This document shows, in pieces, positions 1 to 5,864 of a DNA stretch of 64,000 bases (its first letter is position 1; every line of letters begins with the position of its first letter). The stretch comes from CAXNKG01 sp964202965 (lineage in GTDB: Bacteria > Acidobacteriota > Vicinamibacteria > Vicinamibacterales > UBA2999): contig CAXNKG010000007.1 in the NCBI GenBank assembly GCA_964202965.1, forward strand, positions 1 through 64,000. Reading direction: 5' to 3'. Under the pieces are notes generated by a model, which was not told the DNA's origin, ran no database searches, and worked only from the letters and a program-made list of their open reading frames with translations. The translations under genes and the position numbers were made by a program.

Positions 1-149
1 GTCCGCGGCCTTCATCCCCGCATCACTGGCGCGTAGCGCCCGTTCTCGAAGATCCATGGAATATGCGCGCATCGGCCCTCCCGTGTTGTGCACGCAGAAG
101 TACCATGGCGCACCCGGGTCGTACAAGAGCTATCTGAAAAGCGCTTTAA

Positions 150-293
150 TTATGATCGATTCCAGTCTCGAAATCGCTCGAGGAGCTGGTGCTGCACCCC
201 GGGGGGAACGGCATCGGGAGGGAGTGCGCCGATCGTGCGGACCGTCTGCCTCATCTGATTCAGATAGGCGCGGCAGTCCCGGCACGCCAACAT
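150..293 (-). pseudogene. C-terminal remnant of a zinc-finger (zf-HC2-like) anti-sigma factor
   Basis: A 47-residue frame beginning MLACRDCRAYLNQMR and ending LLERFRDWNRS. It resembles the second half of the small zf-HC2 anti-sigma domains that pair with ECF sigma factors: a CRxC-type pair, a 'YLxQM' helix and the 'LPPDAVPPGVQHQLLERFRDW' tail. The first half of such a domain (the usual first zinc ligands and helix) is missing, although the frame opens with its own ATG. It lies 16 bases past the stop of the equally shortened sigma remnant, in the order expected of a sigma/anti-sigma pair. A functional minimal peptide cannot be excluded, but decay is the simpler reading. The 149 bases between the window start and this frame show nothing I can recognise. 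Confidence 0.55.
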
Positions 294-309
294 CGGTGGC
301 GACTCTGGC

Positions 310-669
310 CTATCGATTCTGCACGTGCTGCTCCATCGCGGTCCGGAGCCTGGCCCTCGCGCGGTGGGCCAGCAGCCGCTCCGGGGTGTCCTCGTCCCAC
401 TCCTCCGGCGGCGCCGACCAGCGTCCGGAGGGCGTGAAGCGCGACGGCGACACGGCGGCGTCCCAGGTGTCCTGCACGACCTCTTCGGCGCCTGCACGGT
501 CCGACACGAAGCCCCGGGCCAATCGCAGCAGCCGGCCATGGTACTGCTCGACCAGGCCCTGGAATGCGGATTCATCGCCGTCAAGCAGTCGCCTGACCAG
601 CGCCGCATCGTCCGGGTACGACGGCGGGCCGTCAGCGCGCAGACGCGCGCGAGCGGAGGGCTTTGGCAA
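310..669 (-). pseudogene. ECF sigma factor with two internal deletions
   Basis: 119 codons. Residues about 20-70 match sigma-70 region 2.1-2.2 (ALVRRLLDGDESAF, LVEQYHGRLLRLAR, GAEEVVQDTW). The frame then jumps to a linker typical of ECF factors (PSRFTPSGRW, APPEEW, PERLLA) and then to the last helix of region 4 (HRARARLRTAMEQH). The rest of region 2 (2.3/2.4, -10 recognition) and most of region 4 (-35 recognition) are absent, so it cannot work as a normal sigma factor. Both gaps keep the reading frame. Its ATG lies inside the end of the doxX gene. Only the parts named here are seen in the sequence; loss by deletion is inferred, and an assembly error is possible. Confidence 0.6.
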
Positions 670-1111
670 TGACGTAGTCCAGCGATAGCGCGCCGGGCCC
701 GCGCGTGAGCAGGAATAACAGGATGGATCCCCACTGGAGATGGTCTGCCCAGGCGTTCGGGTACACGAACGTCTGGATGACCGCGATCATGCCGAGCAGC
801 GGCAGCGTCGCGAGCCGCGTCGCCAGCCCCAGGAACAGGAAGACCGGGATGGTCAGCTCGTTGATCGTCGCCAGTCGTGCCGCCACTTCGGGAGCGAGGA
901 GCGGCACCTGGTATTCGTCCTTGAAGAGCAGGACCGCGAATTCCGGCGACTGGTATTTCAGGAGGCCTGCCTTGAAGAACACCGATCCGATGCCGACCCG
1001 CATCGCGAGCTGGAGGATGGACAGCGGGAACCGCGACAGCTTCTCGCGTGCGCGTTCGAGCCTGCCGCCCAGCGTCGATCCGGGCGAGTGAACAGCAGTC
1101 GCGCTCCTCAT
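632..1111 (-). CDS. DoxX-family membrane protein of the bufferin operon
   Basis: 159 residues with about four hydrophobic segments (LAMRVGIGSVFFKAG; TIPVFLFLGLATRLA; LLGMIAVIQTFVYP; GSILLFLLTRGPGALSLD). The FFKAGLLK segment and the C-terminal GPGALSLD are typical of DoxX proteins. The ATG overlaps the bufC stop (ATGA), which implies translational coupling. DoxX proteins are a frequent fourth member of DUF2282-DUF692-DUF2063 operons. They are thought to serve redox steps at the membrane, but the partner is unknown. The first about 30 residues are basic and poorly conserved, so a later start is possible. Confidence 0.85.
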   Translation of the reverse strand: MRSATAVHSPGSTLGGRLERAREKLSRFPLSILQLAMRVGIGSVFFKAGLLKYQSPEFAVLLFKDEYQVPLLAPEVAARLATINELTIPVFLFLGLATRLATLPLLGMIAVIQTFVYPNAWADHLQWGSILLFLLTRGPGALSLDYVIAKALRSRASAR

Positions 1112-1863
1112 GCCGTGACCAGTCCTTCGTGGATCAGCGCGGCGAACGCCTGGCCAGCGTCAAAGGTCGCGTCAACATCGAGTGCGGAGGCTGCCGCGTC
1201 GCCAAGCGGCTGCCCGGTGGACAATGCCACCCTGAACGTGAAGCTCCCGCGGTCGAGACGGTTCATTTGCACCTCGCCGCGCGCGCCGCGGAGCTCGATC
1301 CAGGCATCACCCTCGTCCAGCGTGAAGCGGTCGGGTGCACTGTCCGCCAGGAACAACCGCATCAAGGCGTCAACGGCCCATGTCGTATGGAGGTACTGAA
1401 CGCCCGGCTGCAGCGGGAGCGTGAGATCCCCCAGCCGATCGGGGTCGAGCTCCGCGAGGTCCGCTTGTGTCAGTGCCGGGAGCAGGATGGCCAGAGATAC
1501 TCTCCCCAGGTGCCATTCGAGCTCGGCAAAAGGCCGCAGGTACGGGACGTCTGCCGCGCCAGGCGTGCGCGACAGGAAGGCCGGGAAGTCGTCGCCATAT
1601 TCGACGATGCACGGCTTGCTCGGCGGGCACGTGAGGACGAACCGCCGCGCGGCCTCGGTGACGAACGTCGACCCGAGCAGCCACACTGTGGCGGGAAAGC
1701 GATCGAGCAGCGCCGTGATGAGGCTCGTGCGGTAATGCCGCTGATGGATCGCCAGTCGCGCGTGGGGATGACGGCCGCCGACCAGCACCGGCTCGATTGC
1801 GGAGTGGTCGTCGCGGGTCAGCGCATCGCGCATGCCCTGCTGCAGATCACGAAGCGCGGGCAT
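1108..1863 (-). CDS. bufC: BufC-like protein (DUF2063), partner of the MNIO enzyme
   Basis: 251 residues. The N-terminal part (LRDLQQGMRDALT, HARLAIHQRHYRTSLITAL, FPATVWLLG) is the DUF2063/HvfC-BufC N-terminal domain, which in known systems brings the precursor peptide to the BufB-type enzyme. The C-terminal half (ELEWHLGRVS onward) is a less conserved helical/beta domain. The start chosen is ATG 1863 with a GAGGAG-type ribosome site just upstream. It overlaps the end of bufB by 17 bases. Function is by family and context: precursor recognition during Cys modification of BufA. Confidence 0.85.
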   Translation of the reverse strand: MPALRDLQQGMRDALTRDDHSAIEPVLVGGRHPHARLAIHQRHYRTSLITALLDRFPATVWLLGSTFVTEAARRFVLTCPPSKPCIVEYGDDFPAFLSRTPGAADVPYLRPFAELEWHLGRVSLAILLPALTQADLAELDPDRLGDLTLPLQPGVQYLHTTWAVDALMRLFLADSAPDRFTLDEGDAWIELRGARGEVQMNRLDRGSFTFRVALSTGQPLGDAAASALDVDATFDAGQAFAALIHEGLVTA

Positions 1864-2728
1864 CAGACTCCTCGAGCGCCTGCGCGCCGATGCGGTCGGC
1901 CCGGGCGGCTTCACCGAGCAGGGTCGCCAGTTGCGGAATCTCGTTGTCCCACTCGACGATCGTCGGGCAGGGTCCGAACCGCCGGAGCGCGTGCGCGTAG
2001 AGCGTCCACACCGGCTCCGCGATCGTCGAGGCGTGCGTGTCGATCAGCACGGTCGCGCCGGGATCGGCCTCGTCCTCCTCGGGGGTGAAGCCTCCCAGGT
2101 GCAGCTCGCCGATCGACGCGACCGGCAGGCCGTCGATGAACGCGTACGGATCGCCCCCCATGTTGTGGCCGCTCAGGTACACGTTGCTCACGTCACAGAG
2201 CAACCGGCATCCGGTGCGGTCCACGAGCGCGTTCAGGAACTCGAGCTCCGTCATGGTCGACGTGCTGAACGTGACGTACGTGGACGGGTTCTCGATCATG
2301 TACGGCCGGCCGAGGCTATCCTGCACCTCGTCGAGATGCGCGGCGACCAGCCGCAGTGCGGCGTCGTCGTACGGCAGCGGAAGGAGATCGTTGAGGTACG
2401 CCCCCTCATGGGTCGACCATGCCAGGTGGCCGGACACCATGATCGGATTGATGCCTTCGATGAAGGCTCGAAGACGCCGCAGGTGCGCACGATCGATCCC
2501 GTCCGCGCTGCCGATCGAGATCCCGACGGTGTGCACCGACAGGGGCGTGTGGCGCGCGACGTCGGCGAGCAGTTCCGTCGCATGGGGATTGGCGAGGAAA
2601 TTCTCAGGATGGATCTCGAACCATCCGACGGCGGGCCGGGTGGCCACCATCTCGGCGAGGTGCGGCAGTCTGAGACCGACGCCCGCCGTCCCCGGGAGTG
2701 CACGAGTCGACCGTACCGTGGTGGCCAC
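1847..2728 (-). CDS. bufB: BufB, DUF692 multinuclear non-heme iron oxidase (MNIO)
   Basis: 293 residues of the DUF692 TIM-barrel family, which binds two or three irons and modifies cysteines of ribosomal peptides. Diagnostic stretches are GVGLRLPHLAEM, WFEIHPENF, VSGHLAWST, LPLPYDDAAL, MIENPSTYVTF, LCDVSNVYLSGHNMG, GELHLGGFTPEED, DTHAS and VEWDNEIPQL. These carry the His/Glu/Asp/Asn metal ligands of the family. The start is GTG 2728, six bases after a perfect AGGAGG at 2735-2740; the open frame extends further upstream but that part overlaps bufA antiparallel to nothing useful. In bufferin systems this enzyme converts core Cys residues of BufA to heterocycles that bind copper. The gap to the bufA stop is 11 bases. 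Confidence 0.92.
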   Translation of the reverse strand: MATTVRSTRALPGTAGVGLRLPHLAEMVATRPAVGWFEIHPENFLANPHATELLADVARHTPLSVHTVGISIGSADGIDRAHLRRLRAFIEGINPIMVSGHLAWSTHEGAYLNDLLPLPYDDAALRLVAAHLDEVQDSLGRPYMIENPSTYVTFSTSTMTELEFLNALVDRTGCRLLCDVSNVYLSGHNMGGDPYAFIDGLPVASIGELHLGGFTPEEDEADPGATVLIDTHASTIAEPVWTLYAHALRRFGPCPTIVEWDNEIPQLATLLGEAARADRIGAQALEESDARAS

Positions 2729-2739
2729 CGCGATCCTCC

Positions 2740-3012
2740 TCAGGCTCTCGGCTTGAGGCTGCCGCTGACGATGCGCTCGCAGTACCCGGCGGGGACGTAG
2801 ATCCAGGCCCTGGGGTCGCCGTTGACCTTGGACGTTCCGCCGCAGGAATTGTTCCCGGTGGACGCGCAGTCGTTCTGCCCCGCTCTGGCAAGCCCGTAGC
2901 ACTTTTCGGCCTTGAAGGTGCTCGGTGACGGAGCGGGCTTCTGCGCGGAGACCAGGACAGGGGCAACGAACGCGGTGGCGAGAGCCGAAGCAATGACGAA
3001 ACGCTTGTTCAT
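2740..3012 (-). CDS. bufA: BufA, bufferin precursor peptide (DUF2282 type)
   Basis: 90 residues. A Sec signal peptide (MNKRFVIASALATAFVAPVLVSA) is followed by a small Cys-containing domain with Cys at 38, 49, 57 and 78. The motifs EKCYGLARAGQNDC, SCGGTSK, AWIYVPAGYCE and GSLKP are the DUF2282/BufA1 signature. Such peptides are exported after Cys modification by BufBC and sequester copper in the periplasm. The start ATG 3012 has GGAGG six bases upstream. It is first in the operon, directly under the ECF promoter at 3046-3073. A precursor of this family is quite certain; copper as the ligand is inferred from relatives. Confidence 0.92.
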   Translation of the reverse strand: MNKRFVIASALATAFVAPVLVSAQKPAPSPSTFKAEKCYGLARAGQNDCASTGNNSCGGTSKVNGDPRAWIYVPAGYCERIVSGSLKPRA

Positions 3013-3045
3013 GTAATCCTCCAGTGAAGTGCTGTGTCGGTGGGG

Positions 3046-3073
3046 AATTCGACAGGTAGTGATAAAAGGTTAC
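3046..3073 (-). promoter_or_regulatory. Predicted SigF-type ECF promoter of the buf operon
   Basis: Read on the minus strand: GTAACC (3073-3068), exactly 16 bases, then CGAATT (3051-3046), 33 bases before the bufA start. The spacing and both boxes match the GTAACC-N16-CGAA motif described for the Caulobacter SigF regulon, which contains the homologous operon. The -35 box overlaps the AAAAGG ribosome site of the divergent sigma gene. The match is seen directly; activity is inferred. Confidence 0.75.
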
Positions 3074-3075
3074 GG

Positions 3076-3660
3076 GTGCTGACGGACCGCACGGCAGACG
3101 ACGAGCGCCTCGGCGGACTGATGCGGGCGGCGCAGGAGGGAAACGGCGACGCGTACCTCGCGCTGTTGGAGGACATCACGCCGCGTGTGCGCCGGATCGT
3201 CCGTGGGCGGCGCGGGACGCGTCCGGCCGACGCCGTCGAAGACCTCGTGCAGGACGTCCTGCTGTCCGTCCACGTGGCGCGCGCGAGCTACGACGCCAGT
3301 CGGCCGTTTTTCCCGTGGCTGCTGGCCATCGTACGGAACCGCCTGGCGGACGGCGCGCGCCGCTATGCGCGCCATGCGTCGCACGAGGTGCAGGTCGACG
3401 ACCTCGACGTAACCTTTGCCGGACTTGCCGCGAATTCCCCTGCAGAGCCGTTCGGCGACATCGACGCCCTGAGACACGCGGTCGAGGCCCTGCCGCCCAG
3501 GCAGCGCGACGCCATCGAACTGCTCAAGCTGCAGGACCTGTCGCTGAAGGAAGCGGCGTCCGCCAGCGGGATGAGCGTGGGCGCGCTCAAGGTCGCCACG
3601 CACCGGGCGGTGGCCGCCCTTCGCCGCATCCTGGTCCCCGGTGAAACACATGGACACTGA
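3076..3660 (+). CDS. sigF: ECF sigma factor, SigF-like
   Basis: 194 residues from GTG 3076. Region 2 is intact (DAYLALLEDITPRVRRIVRG, DAVEDLVQDVLLSVH, SYDASRPFFPWLLAIVRNRLADGARRYAR). Region 4 is intact (ALPPRQRDAIELLKLQDLSLKEAA to VGALKVATHRAVAALRRIL). The 'Y(D)xSRPF-PWL-AIxRNRLADxxRR' block is characteristic of the SigF group that is held by NrsF. GTG 3076 has AAAAGG seven bases upstream; GTG 3034 is possible but would place the buf promoter inside the coding region. It overlaps the anti-sigma gene by 11 bases and is divergent from bufA, its likely main target. Confidence 0.88.
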   Translation: MLTDRTADDERLGGLMRAAQEGNGDAYLALLEDITPRVRRIVRGRRGTRPADAVEDLVQDVLLSVHVARASYDASRPFFPWLLAIVRNRLADGARRYARHASHEVQVDDLDVTFAGLAANSPAEPFGDIDALRHAVEALPPRQRDAIELLKLQDLSLKEAASASGMSVGALKVATHRAVAALRRILVPGETHGH

Positions 3661-4315
3661 CCACCTGCTCCGCACGCTCACCGACGACCTGGCGCCCGTC
3701 CGCCCGCTGGGTCCACCGTGGCGCCGGGGGATCGCCTGGACGGCGTGCGGCGTCCTGTCGCTCGTCGTGCTCGCCTGGGTGATGTCGCTGCGGGATGACC
3801 TGGGCGCCAGAATCCAGGATCCGCGGTTTCTGATCGAGCAGGCCGCCGCGCTGCTGACCGGCGTAACGGCGGCGGTCGCGGCGTTTGCGACTGTCGTTCC
3901 GGGGCATCGGCGGCGCGTGCTGTGGCTCCCAGTGGCCTTCAGCGCGGTCTGGGTCGCGACCGTCGGCCTGGGCGTGATGCGCGATCTCCCCGCCGCCACG
4001 CACGCTCTCTTCAATCAGACAGACTGGCGCTGCGTGTGGGCCATCCTCGCCGGCGCCGCGGCGCCGGCCAGCGCAATGGTCGTCATGCTGCGTCGAGGTG
4101 TCCCGCTGACACCGCATGTGACCGCGGCCCTGGGCGGCCTCGCTGCCGTGGGGCTGGGCAACATCGGCGCCTGTCTGCTCAATCCTCACAGCTCGAGTGT
4201 CCTCGTGCTGACGTGGCACTGCGGAACGGCTCTTGTGGTGGTCGCGCTGGCGGGAATTACCGGCCGGCACCTGCTCCGCTGGCCGCCGCGTCACGGCACC
4301 CTCGCCCCGCGATAG
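3650..4315 (+). CDS. nrsF: NrsF-like membrane anti-sigma factor (DUF1109)
   Basis: 221 residues. A short N-terminal cytoplasmic helix (MDTDHLLRTLTDDLAPVRPL) precedes six predicted membrane segments (AWTACGVLSLVVLAWVM; AALLTGVTAAVAAFATV; VLWLPVAFSAVWVATVGLGV; VWAILAGAAAPASAMVVML; TAALGGLAAVGLGNIGACLL; ALVVVALAGITGRHLL). This is the NrsF/DUF1109 layout. Cysteines in DWRCVW, NIGACLL and TWHCGTA could be the sensing residues, since NrsF releases SigF when conserved Cys react with metals. ATG 3650 lies inside the end of sigF; GTG 3641 is an alternative. Confidence 0.88.
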   Translation: MDTDHLLRTLTDDLAPVRPLGPPWRRGIAWTACGVLSLVVLAWVMSLRDDLGARIQDPRFLIEQAAALLTGVTAAVAAFATVVPGHRRRVLWLPVAFSAVWVATVGLGVMRDLPAATHALFNQTDWRCVWAILAGAAAPASAMVVMLRRGVPLTPHVTAALGGLAAVGLGNIGACLLNPHSSSVLVLTWHCGTALVVVALAGITGRHLLRWPPRHGTLAPR

Positions 4316-4332
4316 GCGGGTTGTTCCCACCC

Positions 4333-5847
4333 ATGGTCACGGTAGCCGACGTCCCCGATCGGGAAGAAGCGCAGCGCCTGGGGCACGTCCGTCCCTCGAA
4401 CTGGCGCAATCCTCCACCCGCACCCCGGTACGATCTCGTCGTGCTCGGCGGTGGCACCGCGGGGCTGGTGGGGGCCATGGGGGCTGCAGGCCTGGGCGCG
4501 CGCGTCGCCCTGGTCGAGCGGCATGCCCTCGGCGGCGACTGTCTCAACACGGGCTGCGTTCCCTCGAAGGCGCTGATTCGCTCGGCCCGAGCCGTCGGCG
4601 AGCTTCGCAAGGCCTCGTCGCTGGGCGTGGAGGCGTCACATATCCGCGTTGATTTTCCCGGCGTCATGCAGCGCCTCCGACTTCGGCGGGCCCAGATCGC
4701 GGTGCACGACGCCGCCGCGCGGCTGCAGGCGGCGGGCGTCGACGTGTTCTTCGGCGAGGGTCGATTTGCCGATCCCTCCACTGTCCTCGTGGAGGGGGCA
4801 TCGCTGCGCTTCCGTCGGGCGCTCATCGCGACCGGCGGGCGGCCGACGGCGCCGCCGATTCCCGGTCTCGAGGCTGTTCCCTATCTGACGAATGAAACGA
4901 TCTTCGATCTGACGGAGCTTCCGAAGCGCCTGATCGTCATCGGCGCCGGGCCGATCGGCTGCGAGCTCGCACAGGCCTTCGCGCGTTTCGGGTCGACCGT
5001 CACTGTGCTCGATCAGGCGACGCAGGTGCTGCCGCGCGAAGATCCGATGGCCGCACAGGTGCTGCGGCGGCTGCTCGAGCGCGAGGGGCTTGGCCTGGAG
5101 CTGGGCGTCCGCATCGACCGTGCGCGCGCCGACGCCGGCGAGATGCATCTCGAGTTCACGAGGGATCCGGGCGGCCGGGCGGAGCGCACGTCGGTCGTCG
5201 GCGATGCGATCCTGGTGGCGGCGGGCCGGGCGCCGAACGTGGACGCGCTCGGGCTCGAGGCCGCGGGTGTCCGCTCCACGAACAGGGGCATCGACGTGAA
5301 CGACCGGCTGCAGACGTCCAACGCGCGCATCTACGCCTCCGGCGATGTCTGTTCCGCCTACAAGTTCACGCATGCGGCGGATGCGATGTCGCGGATCGTG
5401 CTCCAGAACGCCCTCTTCTTCGGGCGCCGCCGGGCCAGCGCGCTGGTCATTCCGTGGGTGACCTACACCGACCCGGAAGTCGCTCATGTCGGGACGACGC
5501 ACGCGGAGGTCGCCGGCTCGGGCGGACGGCTGGAGACGATCACGGTCGAGTTGAGCCAGATTGATCGAGCCGTGGTCGACGACGAGTCAGACGGGTTCGT
5601 CCGGGTGCATCACGAGCGCGGCCGCCTCCGGGGATGCACCATCGTCGCCAGCCACGCGGGGGAGATGATCGCGGAGGCGGTGTACGCGCTCACGCACAGG
5701 GGGACGCTCGGCGACCTGTCGGGCACGGTGCACGCCTACCCCACACAAGCGGAAGCCCTGCGGAAGGCAGGCGACACGTATCGCCGGCAGGCGGTGACGC
5801 CGGCTGTGCGCAGATGGCTCACACGCTATTTCGCGTGGACTCGATGA
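4333..5847 (+). CDS. Mercuric-reductase-like FAD/NAD(P) disulfide oxidoreductase
   Basis: 504 residues of the pyridine nucleotide-disulfide oxidoreductase class I. It has an FAD-binding site (DLVVLGGGTAGL, residues about 36-47), the redox disulfide GGDCLNTGCVPSK, an NAD(P) site (RLIVIGAGPIGCELAQ), a second FAD site (ARIYASGDVCS) and a dimerisation domain with the His-Glu type end (VHAYPTQAEALRKAGD). It matches MerA-like proteins better than lipoamide dehydrogenase in length and C-terminus. It has neither the N-terminal HMA domain nor the C-terminal Cys-Cys pair of true MerA, so Hg(II) reduction is doubtful. The open frame extends about 400 bases upstream over nrsF; ATG 4333 is the first sensible start. 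It sits 17 bases before the radical SAM gene. Confidence 0.85.
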   Translation: MVTVADVPDREEAQRLGHVRPSNWRNPPPAPRYDLVVLGGGTAGLVGAMGAAGLGARVALVERHALGGDCLNTGCVPSKALIRSARAVGELRKASSLGVEASHIRVDFPGVMQRLRLRRAQIAVHDAAARLQAAGVDVFFGEGRFADPSTVLVEGASLRFRRALIATGGRPTAPPIPGLEAVPYLTNETIFDLTELPKRLIVIGAGPIGCELAQAFARFGSTVTVLDQATQVLPREDPMAAQVLRRLLEREGLGLELGVRIDRARADAGEMHLEFTRDPGGRAERTSVVGDAILVAAGRAPNVDALGLEAAGVRSTNRGIDVNDRLQTSNARIYASGDVCSAYKFTHAADAMSRIVLQNALFFGRRRASALVIPWVTYTDPEVAHVGTTHAEVAGSGGRLETITVELSQIDRAVVDDESDGFVRVHHERGRLRGCTIVASHAGEMIAEAVYALTHRGTLGDLSGTVHAYPTQAEALRKAGDTYRRQAVTPAVRRWLTRYFAWTR

Positions 5848-5864
5848 TTCGCCAGGGGACGGAC

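Noticed and set aside
1..149. A plus-strand frame beginning at 56.
   Set aside because: It overlaps the minus-strand sigma remnant further on, has no protein-like sequence and no ribosome site.
4333..5847. True MerA, part of a mer operon.
   Set aside because: No C-terminal Cys pair, no HMA domain, and no merR, merT or merP nearby.
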